Assembly: GCA_963745205.1 (NCBI GenBank)
Contig: CAVUWX010000003.1
Span: 124,001 to 188,000, forward strand
Direction of reading: 5' to 3'
Source of the DNA: Hyphomicrobium_A sp963745205
GTDB taxonomy: Bacteria > Pseudomonadota > Alphaproteobacteria > Rhizobiales > Hyphomicrobiaceae
Length of the DNA stretch: 64,000 bases
Positions 1 through 8,494 of this stretch are shown one piece after another; position 1 is the first letter of the stretch; each line of letters opens with the position of its first letter. The position numbers and the translations under genes were made by a program. The notes under the pieces are model-generated. The model did no database searches. It had not been told where the DNA came from and was given only the letters and a program-made list of their open reading frames with translations.

Positions 1-1
1 G

Positions 2-925
2 CCGCGCATGCCGAAGGACCGCTACGCCATCATGACGCGCTACATGCCCAAGGTTGGCTCGCGCGGGCTCGACATGATGTACCGCACCGCGACCATCCAG
101 GTGAATCTCGACTTCGCAGACGAAGCCGACATGGTCAAGAAGCTGCGCGTCTCGCTGGCGCTGCAGCCGATCGCGACGGCGCTTTTTGCGGCGTCTCCGT
201 TCACCGAGGGTCGGCTCAACGGCTTCCAGTCGCTGCGTAGCGAAATCTGGCGCGACACCGACCGTGCGCGCACGGGCATGCTACCCTTCGCGTTCGAGCC
301 CGGCATGGGATACGAGCGCTACGTCGACTACGCGCTCGGCGTGCCGATGTATTTTGTCTATCGCGGCGGCCGCTACGTCGATGCCTCCGGCAAGTCCTTC
401 AAGGATTTCATGGCGGGAAAGCTGCCGGAGCTGCCCGGCGAAGTTCCGACCCTCGATGACTGGTCAGACCATCTGACCACACTGTTCCCCGAGGTGCGCT
501 TGAAGCGCTTCCTCGAGATGCGCGGTGCCGACGGCGGACCCTGGCAGCGCATCTGCGCGCTGTCCGCTTTGTGGGTCGGTCTGCTCTACGACGACGACGC
601 TCTCGAATCCGCCTGGTCGCTGGTCAAGGACTGGACGGAGGAAGAGCGCGAGGGCCTGCGCGACGCGGTCCCGCGCTTGGGCGTGGCCACCCGTTTCCGG
701 TCGGTGACGGTGCAGGAGATCGCCCGCGATGTCGTCACGATCGCGCGGCGGGGTCTGCGCCAACGCCGACGGATCAACGCCGCGAGCCAAGACGAGTTGA
801 TTTACCTCGAGCCGCTCGCCGAGGTCGTGAGCAGCGGCCGGACGCTATCGGATGAACTGATCGCGAAATTCAACGGCCCCTGGCATGGCGACATTGACCA
901 TGTCTTTGAAGAATATGCCTTCTGA
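2..925 (+). CDS. gshA: Glutamate-cysteine ligase, plant/alphaproteobacterial type, 5'-truncated by the window edge
   Basis: This is the C-terminal part (about 308 residues) of the enzyme that joins glutamate and cysteine in an ATP-dependent reaction, the first step of glutathione synthesis in the cytosol. The reading frame is open to the left edge, so the first methionine at base 8 is internal and roughly the first third of a protein of about 450 residues lies outside. Recognisable family stretches are RYMPKVG, QVNLDFADEADMVKKL, SLALQPIATALFA, SPFTEG, RSEIWRDTD, EMRGADGGPW and the terminal FNGPWHGD followed by EYAF. This is the plant/alphaproteobacterial GCL rather than the E. coli GshA family. 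The family call is confident; only the 5' end is missing. Confidence 0.93.
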   Translation, partial: PRMPKDRYAIMTRYMPKVGSRGLDMMYRTATIQVNLDFADEADMVKKLRVSLALQPIATALFAASPFTEGRLNGFQSLRSEIWRDTDRARTGMLPFAFEPGMGYERYVDYALGVPMYFVYRGGRYVDASGKSFKDFMAGKLPELPGEVPTLDDWSDHLTTLFPEVRLKRFLEMRGADGGPWQRICALSALWVGLLYDDDALESAWSLVKDWTEEEREGLRDAVPRLGVATRFRSVTVQEIARDVVTIARRGLRQRRRINAASQDELIYLEPLAEVVSSGRTLSDELIAKFNGPWHGDIDHVFEEYAF

Positions 926-1065
926 GCCCCTTCCCGGCCGGTTCAGGTTGTGTTCATGCTATGAAGGATTAACTCAGCCGACGCGGGTGAGGGACAGACC
1001 GGAATCCTTTGATACGGATTGCAACCGGGCATTGCTCGCCGCACGCCCTTTTTTGGCGACGGGAG

Positions 1066-1293
1066 ATGAACGTGATCGATCGCAGGAGCTTGTGGGCGCT
1101 CGCGGCAGGTGCGGTTGCCGCCACGCTCCTGGCTGTTTCCGGTCTCATCGCGACCGGGCCGGCAGATGCCGAGGGGGGCTGCGGCGAAGGCTGTCGCAGC
1201 GCCTACAATCAATGCCGCATCGCCACCAAGGGCTCGCCGACGTGCGAGGCGGCGTTCACGAGCTGCATGCAGCAGTGCATAAAGCGGCATTGA
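1066..1293 (+). CDS. Small secreted Cys-rich hypothetical protein
   Basis: The product is about 75 residues, with a signal-peptide-like N-terminus (basic MNVIDRR, then a hydrophobic stretch ending near GPADAEGG). The mature part of about 40 residues has six cysteines spaced as C-x3-C...C...C...C-x3-C, ending CIKRH, which suggests two or three disulfides in the periplasm. The start is uncertain. ATG 1066 follows GGGAG directly, whereas GTG 1072 has GGGAG six bases upstream; a TTG at 1009 would add 19 unlikely residues. It lies 140 bases after gshA on the same strand and converges on lutC. I do not recognise the family. Confidence 0.6.
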   Translation: MNVIDRRSLWALAAGAVAATLLAVSGLIATGPADAEGGCGEGCRSAYNQCRIATKGSPTCEAAFTSCMQQCIKRH

Positions 1294-1335
1294 GCCGGCA
1301 TGCACGTATGTCGCGCCGGCATGTACATGTGTCGG
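1294..1335. repeat. 21-bp imperfect tandem repeat, two copies
   Basis: Two adjacent 21-base units (1294-1314 and 1315-1335) both begin GCCGGCATG and share 17 of 21 positions. They fill the whole gap between the stop of the small secreted protein and the stop of the convergent lutC. Each unit contains the palindrome GCCGGC. The pair might act as a bidirectional 3' structure; no poly-T tract is visible on either side. Confidence 0.6.
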
Positions 1336-1337
1336 CG

Positions 1338-2015
1338 TCAATTGCCGCCGAGCAGAATGACGGCGAGCCGACGCGGTCCATGCGCCCCCATCACGATCCG
1401 GCCACCGATATCCCCGGTGCGCGACGCCCCTGAAATGAGATTGAGCGTGTGCGGTAGCTGGGCCGAGCCCAACTCGCCCGCGACCAGAGCGACCGCCTCC
1501 TCATAGGAGCCGACGATCGCCGCGCGCCGCACGACCACGAGGTGCGTCTCCGGCAGCAGCGCGAGCGTCGTCGGATTGTGCGGACCGGAGGCGAGCACCA
1601 GTGTTCCCGTTTCCGCGACACCGGCAAGCGCGCGCGACAGGCCAGCCCTATCGTCGGGCTCGGCGGCGCCGGTATCGCGCGCGAGGCTCGGCGCCTTGGT
1701 CCAAGGCAGCGCCGCGAACAGCGGATCGGAGCCGGTGCGCACGCGCAAAGCAAGCCCGCGCGCTTCGAGATAGCCCAAGATCGAAATCGGTATTTCAACC
1801 GCCTCGTCGATCTCGATGACATCCGTGCCCTGCGCGGCGAGGAACGACTTGAAGAGGGCGACGCGCTCTTCGCCACCGACTTCGCCGCGCGCCGGCACCA
1901 AACGGCTACCGCCGCCGGCAAGGTGCGCTTCGACGCTCGCGCGCCGCGCTCGATCGCCGCCTCGCTCGACCTTGAGCCCGGCGCGCACCTTGGCGAGGAT
2001 CGCCGCCCGGCTCAT
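1338..2015 (-). CDS. lutC: LUD-domain protein of L-lactate oxidation, LutC/YkgG type
   Basis: LutC is one of three cytosolic subunits (LutA, LutB, LutC) that together oxidise L-lactate to pyruvate. The product is about 225 residues with the LUD-domain features AETGTLVLASG and the C-terminal LISGASRTGDIGG followed by HGPRR, which close the domain in this family. The start ATG at 2015 overlaps the lutB stop as ATGA, indicating translational coupling. The frame can be read further upstream, but only inside lutB. It is the last gene of a lutA-lutB-lutC operon. The assignment as LutC is firm from order and motifs; the true substrate could be another 2-hydroxyacid. Confidence 0.88.
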   Translation of the reverse strand: MSRAAILAKVRAGLKVERGGDRARRASVEAHLAGGGSRLVPARGEVGGEERVALFKSFLAAQGTDVIEIDEAVEIPISILGYLEARGLALRVRTGSDPLFAALPWTKAPSLARDTGAAEPDDRAGLSRALAGVAETGTLVLASGPHNPTTLALLPETHLVVVRRAAIVGSYEEAVALVAGELGSAQLPHTLNLISGASRTGDIGGRIVMGAHGPRRLAVILLGGN

Positions 2016-3439
2016 TCCACGTCCTCCCGCGGTCGCCGCGCCCACTGCGCCTGGAACGTTTGGCCCTGCGGCGCCGGCAGGTCGCGATAGCGCGTCCACG
2101 CCCCGGCAAACGGCAGGCTCGAGAAAGCGCCGCGCCCACGCGCGAACGCGCGCAAGAGCGCGGTGCCCGTCCGCGCCGCCGCGTGGTAGAGGCGCGGGCG
2201 CCGCGCCAGAAATGCCCAGGCCCGCAGAAGTGCCTTGCTCCGGCCCGCCGCGCTGCCCTCCCCGAACGAAATTTCCCGCCATTGGCGCATGAGCTTAACG
2301 AGCGGGATCTCGACGGGGCACACCTGTTCGCAGCGACCGCAGAAGGTCGAGGCCTGCGCCAGCTCGCCCGCCTCTTGCTGTCCCACGAGCGCCGGCGACA
2401 GCGCCGCGCCGATGGGCCCCGCGTAGATCGAGCCGTAGGCGTGTCCCCCGACCGAGCAATACACGGGGCAATGGTTCATGCACGCCCCGCAGCGGATGCA
2501 GCGCAGAACCTCGCGCATGCCGCTGCCAAGCAGCTCCGAGCGGCCGTTGTCGACGAGCACGACGTGGCATTGCTCCGGCCCGTCGGGATCGCGCTGGCGC
2601 CGCGGCCCCGTCACCAGCGTCGTGTACGCGGTGAACTCCTGGCCCGTGCCCGAGCGCGCCAGCAGCCGCAGCAGCGTCCACGCGTCGTCGAGCGTCGGCA
2701 CCACCTTCTCGATCGAGGCCAGAACGACGTGCACGCGCGGCAACGTCAGCGTCAGGTCGCCGTTGCCCTCATTGGTCACGATGATGGCGGAGCCGGTTTT
2801 GGCGACCAGAAAGTTGGCACCCGTGATACCCACATCGGCGGCGATAAACTTCGGCCGCAGGATGTCGCGCGCCTCCGCGACGAGCGCGGCCGGGCTCGAC
2901 ATATCGCGATCGGGCGGCAGGTGATCGTGCTGGCGGCGAAATTCCTCGGCGATGTCGGCTGGGCCGAGATGGATCGCCGGTGCGATGAGGTGGCTCGGCG
3001 CTTCGCCGCGAATCTGGATGACGTACTCGCCGAGATCGGTCTCGACCACCTCGAGCGCGGCCGCCTCCAGCCTCGCGTTGAGCCCGATCTCCTCGGAGAC
3101 CATCGACTTGCTCTTGGTCACGAGGCGCACGCCCGCCGCACGGCAGATGCCAAGAATGATGTCGCAGGCATCCGAAGCGGTTGCCGCCCAGTGCACCTGC
3201 GAGCCGGCGGCGGTGGCGTTGCGCTCGAACTCCTCGAGGTAGAGATCGAGATGGCTGAGCGCATGGTCCTTGATATCGCGCCCCATCCGCCGCAGCGCCT
3301 CAAACTCGGGCAGCGCCGCCTTCGCCTTAGCGCGCGCCGCGACGAACCCGCCCGGCACATCCGCTAGCGCTCGCTGCAGCCGTGCGTCCGCAAGCGCCGC
3401 GGCTGACCGTACGGTGAAGGTGGAAGCAGTGGGCCTCAT
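2012..3439 (-). CDS. lutB: Iron-sulfur LUD protein of L-lactate oxidation, LutB type
   Basis: LutB is the central iron-sulfur subunit of the LutABC lactate dehydrogenase. The 475-residue product has an N-terminal LUD domain (TKSKSMVSEEIGLN, AKTGSAIIVTNEGNGDL) and two ferredoxin-type cysteine motifs, CIRCGACMNHCPVY (about residue 310) and CGRCEQVCPVEIP (about 365). These should bind two [4Fe-4S] clusters. The C-terminal region (FLARRPRLYHAA and following) matches the DUF3390-like tail of the family. The start ATG overlaps the lutA stop by four bases (ATGA), and the stop overlaps the lutC start in the same way. Length and motifs are typical. Confidence 0.93.
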   Translation of the reverse strand: MRPTASTFTVRSAAALADARLQRALADVPGGFVAARAKAKAALPEFEALRRMGRDIKDHALSHLDLYLEEFERNATAAGSQVHWAATASDACDIILGICRAAGVRLVTKSKSMVSEEIGLNARLEAAALEVVETDLGEYVIQIRGEAPSHLIAPAIHLGPADIAEEFRRQHDHLPPDRDMSSPAALVAEARDILRPKFIAADVGITGANFLVAKTGSAIIVTNEGNGDLTLTLPRVHVVLASIEKVVPTLDDAWTLLRLLARSGTGQEFTAYTTLVTGPRRQRDPDGPEQCHVVLVDNGRSELLGSGMREVLRCIRCGACMNHCPVYCSVGGHAYGSIYAGPIGAALSPALVGQQEAGELAQASTFCGRCEQVCPVEIPLVKLMRQWREISFGEGSAAGRSKALLRAWAFLARRPRLYHAAARTGTALLRAFARGRGAFSSLPFAGAWTRYRDLPAPQGQTFQAQWARRPREDVE

Positions 3440-4212
3440 GTGCCGCTTGCTCGGGCGATCGGCGGCTCGGCCGTCTCGCCCGCCAGCACCTCGGCGACAT
3501 GCCGGCAGGAAACCCGCGATCCCTCGCGCGCGAGCTTGCCGGCGATGTTGATCAGGCAGCCGAGCTCGCCCGCGAGCAGGAGCTCCGGCTCCACGGCCGA
3601 AATGTTTGCCGTCTTCTTGCTGACCATCGCATTGGAGATGTCGGGGTATTTCACGCAGAACAGTCCGCCGAAGCCGCAGCAGGTCTCCGTCTCGGCCATC
3701 TCGACGAGCTCGGCGCCCGCAACGCGCCCCAGGAGCTCGCGCGGCTGGCGTTTGATGCCAAGCTCGCGCAGCCCCGAGCAGCCGTCGTGGTAGGTGACGC
3801 GCCCGGCGAACGTGCCCGGCACGGCGTCAAGCTTGCGCACGTCGACCAGGAAGGAGACGAGCTCATAGACCCGCTCGGCGAACGCGCGCGCGCGCGCCTC
3901 GGCATCGGCGTCGCCCGCCATAAGTCGCGGGTAATGGCATTTCAGCATGGCCGCGCACGAGCCCGAAGGCGCGACGACGTAATCGAAGCCCGCGAAGGCC
4001 GCGATCGTCTGCAGCGCCAGCGCGCGTGCGGTTTCGCGGTCGCCGCTGTTGTAGGCGGGCTGCCCGCAGCAGGTCTGGGCTTCCGGGACGAAGACGTCGC
4101 AGCCGGCAGCCTCCAGCAGGCGCACCGCCGCAAAGCCGACCGAGGGCCGCAGGATATCGACAAGGCAGGTGACGAAGAGGGCAACGCGCGGCCGCTGGGA
4201 TTGGCTGGTCAT
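3436..4212 (-). CDS. lutA: CCG-domain protein of L-lactate oxidation, LutA type
   Basis: LutA belongs to the heterodisulfide reductase-related CCG family and works with LutB and LutC in lactate oxidation. The product is 258 residues. It carries two cysteine-rich CCG segments: TCLVD...EAQTCCGQPAYNSG near the N-terminus and ETCCGFGGLF near residue 190, each able to hold an iron-sulfur cluster. Start ATG 4212 gives MTSQSQRPRVALFVTCLVD, the usual beginning. Longer readings add a low-quality N-terminus. This is the first gene of the operon, with an inverted repeat about 100 bases upstream. Confidence 0.92.
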   Translation of the reverse strand: MTSQSQRPRVALFVTCLVDILRPSVGFAAVRLLEAAGCDVFVPEAQTCCGQPAYNSGDRETARALALQTIAAFAGFDYVVAPSGSCAAMLKCHYPRLMAGDADAEARARAFAERVYELVSFLVDVRKLDAVPGTFAGRVTYHDGCSGLRELGIKRQPRELLGRVAGAELVEMAETETCCGFGGLFCVKYPDISNAMVSKKTANISAVEPELLLAGELGCLINIAGKLAREGSRVSCRHVAEVLAGETAEPPIARASGT

Positions 4213-4308
4213 CTCGCGCCCAGCCTTGCAGGACCGAGCGCGAGGTTCAAGCGCCGCCCTCGTGGCGATCGGTATTCTGGTGCAAACGGCATGGGCAATT
4301 CGCAAGGT

Positions 4309-4326
4309 CAGCATGCCGTCATGCTG
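4309..4326. promoter_or_regulatory. Inverted repeat upstream of lutA, candidate operator
   Basis: CAGCATG (4309-4315) and CATGCTG (4320-4326) form a perfect 7-base inverted repeat around CCGT, about 100 bases upstream of the lutA start. Position and symmetry suit a regulator site for the lut operon (a GntR-type LutR is common elsewhere). No regulator gene lies next to it, so the role is an inference. Confidence 0.35.
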
Positions 4327-4383
4327 GGACGGTGTAACGTGTGGTGGTGACGCGCCATGTGGGCGCAAGCGGCGCTTGCCGCC

Positions 4384-5239
4384 CTAATCAAAATCATTGT
4401 GCTGGTGGTCGTACTCCCAATTGAAGGCGAAGGCGTCTTTGCCGGTGACTTCGTCAGTCGTCCTGGGAGCGCTCTCACGAGTTCGCCAATCAAACGAAGC
4501 GCAGAGCTTCGTGTAATGGCTCTTCCCAAAAATATCTTCGTATTTGACGAGACCGAACAAGTAGATTCGCACCGCTCCCGATTGGAGTTCTTGAAGCAAT
4601 TCCGGCCGTATGGGCTTACCCAATGGTCTCGTATACGAATGAACTGTGTCGGGCCAAATTCCCTGTGTCGATTTAGCGTCGCCCGGATCACCGGGGTCAT
4701 AACCTTTTGGGAGTGGATATCCTTTGAAGTGGACGGCCGCAAAATAAACGACACGCGACGCTGGGGTCTGCCCGTGGTTGCGGATGTCAACATTGATGCT
4801 GAGAGGCGTGGTTCCCTCAAAGAGCATATTTCCGGGCTTCAGGGAAAGATAGGCCCTAAGCTCCTTGTCAGCGGTAGTTTGGGCTACGACAACGGCCCGT
4901 ATTGCTGCTTGGGTCCCCTTGACGGTGGCCCAAAGAGTGGCCGCTATGAATATGATCCCAGTGCCGGTAGCTACCGCCGTCCAGTAATTCGATCCAGCAG
5001 GCCTCAAGTTGGCGCTCGGCGCGCCACTCCTCGCGATAGGATTTGTCGCCTGTGTAGGGGCGGTTGGCCGTTACGTCGGGGGGAATAGTGAGCTTGGACT
5101 GTTCGTATTGTTTGCGGGAGGCTTCATATGCGCGATTGGCCTCGTTTTCATGAGCTATTTGCGCTGATCCGCCCAGCATGACGGCAACGCCGATCAGGAC
5201 TTCGATCGGGGGGCTTGGCAACCAATCGCGGAAGGACAT
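4384..5239 (-). pseudogene. Membrane-anchored hypothetical protein, interrupted by a frameshift
   Basis: Two overlapping frames on the minus strand look like one gene. The first starts at ATG 5239 (MSFRDWLPSPPIEVL..., one hydrophobic segment, then ...REEWRAERQLEA) and leaves the sensible frame around 5000. The second (4384 to about 5007) continues with a transmembrane helix (GTGIIFIAATLWATV), a QTTADKELRAYLSL segment and a soluble beta-rich domain. Alphaproteobacterial hypothetical proteins of this layout (EEWRAER, helix, RAYLSL) are single chains, which supports one extra base near 4999-5004. Function is unknown. If the frames are really separate, the second would start at TTG 5007. Confidence 0.6.
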
Positions 5240-5313
5240 TCGATGAAAGCAGCTGTGTTCAGGTCAGAGAGGATCCATTTCTTGTGACGTTTGCACCGAT
5301 ACCGCGGCGACCT

Positions 5314-5694
5314 CTACTTCTGCGTCTTGAGGAAAGCAATGAGGTCCTTGAGCTCGGCCTCGTTCTTGACGCCGGCGAACGCCATCACGCCTTTGGGCAC
5401 AAAGGTGTCGGGCGAGTCCAGATATTGCTGCAGGTTGCCTTCGGTCCAGACGAGGCCCGCGGCGGCCTTTTGTTTCAGGGCATCCGAATAGTTGAAGCCG
5501 GCGGCCGCCCCGGCCTTGCGCCCGACGATGCCATTTAGCGCGGGACCAACCTTATTGTGCGCCCCGGGACCGATTGCGTGGCAGGCGCGGCACCGATTGA
5601 ACACCTTCTGGCCGTTGCCGGCGTCCTCTGCCGAAGCGGGCGCGAGCAACGCAGCGACGACGATGAAGGTCGCGAGACTTGAGGCCCGTTTCAT
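5314..5694 (-). CDS. Class I c-type cytochrome (cytochrome c2-like), exported
   Basis: The product is a periplasmic one-haem electron carrier of about 126 residues. A signal peptide (MKRASSLATFIVVAALLAPASA) precedes CRACH (residues 35-39), the covalent haem site. IGPGAHNKVGPALNGIVGRKAG follows, and M104 in FVPKGVMAFAG is the probable distal iron ligand. The pattern is that of mitochondrial-like cytochrome c2, so it probably shuttles electrons between the bc1 complex and an oxidase. Start ATG 5694 gives the normal signal peptide; an upstream reading adds 12 residues without benefit. It stands alone on the minus strand. Confidence 0.9.
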   Translation of the reverse strand: MKRASSLATFIVVAALLAPASAEDAGNGQKVFNRCRACHAIGPGAHNKVGPALNGIVGRKAGAAAGFNYSDALKQKAAAGLVWTEGNLQQYLDSPDTFVPKGVMAFAGVKNEAELKDLIAFLKTQK

Positions 5695-5794
5695 TGCAGT
5701 CGCTCCCCTGTCAGGCGGCCACCTCAGCAAAACTGCGGCCGGCGATCAAGGGAGCACAGCATCGTGGCCTGCTGATGTTGCCCAAGCGCAAGCA

Positions 5795-6824
5795 TCAGCG
5801 GGCCGAGGTTGCCGCCCGCGAGCGCTTGCCCATGCCGCCGGTGGCGGCCTTGGGGGCGGCGCGCTTGGGAGCGAGCTTGGCGAGGTCCAAGCCTTTGTCC
5901 CAATAGGGTTCCGGCCCATAGAGCTCGGCGAGGAACTCGATAAAAACGTTGACCTTGGCGGGCATGAACTCGCGGCAGGGGTAGACCGCATAGACCGCGA
6001 CGTTGGAGGAGCCGCGATATTGCGGCAGCACCACTTTCAGCTTGCCGCTCTTGAGCTCCTGCCCGATGTCCCAGGTCGAGCGCAGGCCAAGCCCCAGCCC
6101 GCCCAGCACGGCCTCGCGGATGAACTCGCCCGAGTTGGAGCGCACATTACCGTTGGTACGCACCTGCTCCTGGCCCTGCGGGCCCTCGAGGCGCCAGGTG
6201 TCCTGGGCGCCGGCGGAGAGGCAGTTGTGCAGGTTGAGGTCGGCGAGCGAGGCGGGCGTGCCGTGCTTCTCCAGGTACAGCGGCGCCGCGCAGATGACCC
6301 GGTTGTCGGCGGCGATCTTGCGGGCGACGAGAGAGGAATTCTTCGAGCTCCCCGATGCGGATGGCGAGATCGAACCCCTCGCGGATCATGTCGACGAAGC
6401 GGTCGCTCAGGTGCGTGTCGAGCTCGATGTCGGGATAGCGGGCGAGGAAGTCGCCGAGATAGGGCGCGATATGCAGGCGGCCGAACGTCGTCGGCATCGT
6501 GATCTTGAGAAGCCCGCGCGGCTTGGTGTTGCGGCGGCTCACGAAATCCTCCGCCTCCTCGCACAGACTCAGGATGTCGACGACGCGCTTGAAGTAGCCG
6601 GCGCCGGTCTCTGTCAGCGTCAGTTGACGCGTCGTGCGTTGGAACAGGCGCGCGCCCAGCCGCTCCTCGAGCTGGCTGATCCGCTTCGATACGACTGCCG
6701 GGGATAGCCCCATCTCGCGGCCGGCCGCCGACATGTTGCCGGTACGAGCGACGCGTGCGAATATCTCGAGATCGCTTATAGCAGTCACTTGAGCCGAACC
6801 CCTGCGTACGGGCTTTGGTTCCAT
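5795..6824 (-). pseudogene. LysR-family transcriptional regulator, frameshifted
   Basis: The N-terminal half starts at ATG 6824 (MEPKPVRRGSAQ) and has a clear LysR winged helix-turn-helix (FARVARTGNMSAAGREMGL, then SKRISQLEERLGARLF). The effector domain follows up to FDLAIRIGELEE. The frame then breaks at about 6336-6343. The next frame continues the same protein (SSLVARKIAADNR, then ICAAPLYLEKHG, to the end at 5795). Removing one base from GAAGAATTCC restores the usual GELEDSSLVARK. It lies divergent to glcD, so it may once have controlled glycolate or lactate oxidation. A sequencing error cannot be excluded. Confidence 0.8.
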
Positions 6825-6856
6825 CGGCAGCGAGCATCTCTGAAAGCTGAAATTGT

Positions 6857-6914
6857 GGCCGATACGGACTATAGGCCATCGGCCCAAATTCGGAACAGCT
6901 AGACTGTTGTACAA
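6857..6914. promoter_or_regulatory. Divergent LysR/glcD control region with two palindromic motifs
   Basis: The 184-base gap between the divergent LysR gene and glcD holds a 7-base inverted repeat, GGCCGAT (6857-6863) and ATCGGCC (6878-6884) with a 14-base spacer, and a perfect 8-base palindrome TTGTACAA (6907-6914). LysR proteins bind interrupted dyads in such divergent gaps, so these are candidate operator sites. This is inferred from symmetry and position only. Confidence 0.35.
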
Positions 6915-7008
6915 TGAGAGTGTGTTGCCTACTAAGGTCCGCACTCCGATTCAGAAATCAGATTCTTGCCGTCAAGTTGGCCGTGGTCGTTGAGCGGGAG
7001 AGCTGGGC

Positions 7009-8478
7009 ATGACGCTGTCGAGATTGCCGGAACCCGATCGCGGCGTGCTCGCGCGCAGCGGCGCCATCATCAAGGATCTCGAGCAGCTCATCGGGCCCGA
7101 GGCGGTCATCTCCGACGAGGACGGGCGGCGCGTGTTCGAAGCGGACGCGCTGACAGCCTACCGTCGCATGCCGCTTGCCGTCGTGCTGCCGCGAACCACC
7201 GACGACGTGGCGAAGGTCTTGAGCTATTGCCACCAGAACCGCTTGAAGGTGGTGCCGCGCGGGGCCGGCACCTCGCTGTCGGGCGGAGCGCTCCCCGCCG
7301 AGGACGCCATCGTCATCGGCATCTCGCGCATGAACCGAGTTCTCAACGTCGACTTCGAGAACCGCACGATCAGCGTGGAGACGGGCATCACCAACCTCGC
7401 CATCACGGAGGCGGTGGCGGCGGAAGGCTTCTTCTACGCGCCCGATCCCTCGAGCCAGCTTGCCTGCACGCTCGGCGGCAACCTCGCCATGAACTCAGGC
7501 GGCGCGCATTGCCTGAAGTACGGCGTGACCACCAACAACGTGCTGGCCCTGCGCATGGTGCTGATGGACGGCGAGATCGTGGAGATCGGCGGACCCTATC
7601 TCGACGCCGAGGGCTACGACTTCTTAGCCCTCATCGTCGGATCCGAGGGCCAGTTCGGCATCATCACGGAAGCGACCGTGCGCATCCTGCCGAAGGCCGA
7701 GAGCGCGCGCCCGATCCTCTTGGGCTTTTCTTCCAGCGCCGCCGCCGGCAGTTGCGTCGCCGCCATTATCGCGTCGGGCATCATCCCCGTCGCCATCGAG
7801 TTCATGGATAAGCCGGCCATCGCCGTCGCCGAAGCCTACGCCAAGGCGGGCTACCCGCTCGACGTCGAGGCGCTGCTGATCGTCGAGGTCGAAGGCTCGC
7901 CCGAGGAGGTCAACCGGCTGCTCGCCGACGTCGTCGAGATTGCCAAGGGCTTCCAGCCGAAGGTCATCGAGCCGTCCACGTCGCCCGAGCACAGCGCCAA
8001 GATCTGGAAGGGGCGCAAGGCCGCCTTCGGTGCCATCGGCCGCATCTCCGACTATTACTGCATGGACGGCACCATCCCGCTGTCGAAGATGCCGGAGGTG
8101 CTGGGGAAGATCTCGCAGATCTGCGCGGAAGCCGGGCTCAAGGTGGCGAACGTGTTCCACGCCGGCGACGGCAACCTGCACCCGCTCATCCTCTACAATG
8201 CCAACAACGAGGACGAGTCGCGCCGGGCGGAGATCGCCGGGGCCGAGATCTTGAAGCTGTGCGTCGCCGTCGGCGGCTGCCTCACCGGAGAGCACGGCGT
8301 CGGCATCGAGAAGCGCGACCTCATGGGCGTGCAGTTCAGCACCGCCGACCTCGCCGTGCAGATGCGCATCAAGAGCGTGTTCGACCCGCAGTGGCTCTTG
8401 AACGCCGGCAAGGTTTTCCCGCTCGAGGCGGCAGAGACGGCGGAAGCATCGGCCCATTCGACGCATAGGGCGGCGTAG
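7009..8478 (+). CDS. glcD: Glycolate oxidase, FAD-binding subunit GlcD
   Basis: GlcD is the large FAD subunit of the glycolate oxidase complex GlcDEF, which oxidises glycolate (and related 2-hydroxyacids) to glyoxylate. The 489-residue product has an FAD_binding_4 domain with VVPRGAGTSLSGGA (about residue 80), SSQLACTLGGNLAMNSGG and VGSEGQFGIITE. The FAD-oxidase C-terminal domain has NVFHAGDGNLHP and TGEHGVGIEK (about residue 425). It is the first gene of glcD-glcE-glcF. A D-lactate dehydrogenase is the alternative for GlcD alone, but the operon decides for glycolate oxidase. Confidence 0.94.
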   Translation: MTLSRLPEPDRGVLARSGAIIKDLEQLIGPEAVISDEDGRRVFEADALTAYRRMPLAVVLPRTTDDVAKVLSYCHQNRLKVVPRGAGTSLSGGALPAEDAIVIGISRMNRVLNVDFENRTISVETGITNLAITEAVAAEGFFYAPDPSSQLACTLGGNLAMNSGGAHCLKYGVTTNNVLALRMVLMDGEIVEIGGPYLDAEGYDFLALIVGSEGQFGIITEATVRILPKAESARPILLGFSSSAAAGSCVAAIIASGIIPVAIEFMDKPAIAVAEAYAKAGYPLDVEALLIVEVEGSPEEVNRLLADVVEIAKGFQPKVIEPSTSPEHSAKIWKGRKAAFGAIGRISDYYCMDGTIPLSKMPEVLGKISQICAEAGLKVANVFHAGDGNLHPLILYNANNEDESRRAEIAGAEILKLCVAVGGCLTGEHGVGIEKRDLMGVQFSTADLAVQMRIKSVFDPQWLLNAGKVFPLEAAETAEASAHSTHRAA

Positions 8479-8494
8479 AAGGAGAAAGCGCGCG

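Noticed and set aside
2060..3367. Long plus-strand reading frame opposite lutB
   Set aside because: Arg/Ala/Leu-rich shadow frame typical of high-GC antisense DNA; lutB is unambiguous on the other strand.
4357..5088. Plus-strand 243-residue protein opposite the hypothetical gene
   Set aside because: No domain, no ribosome site and poor codon pattern; it is the antisense of the minus-strand gene.
5007..5239. Two overlapping hypothetical genes at 4384 and 4868
   Set aside because: The protein pattern (EEWRAER, transmembrane helix, RAYLSL) belongs to one chain, so a single frameshifted gene is the simpler reading.
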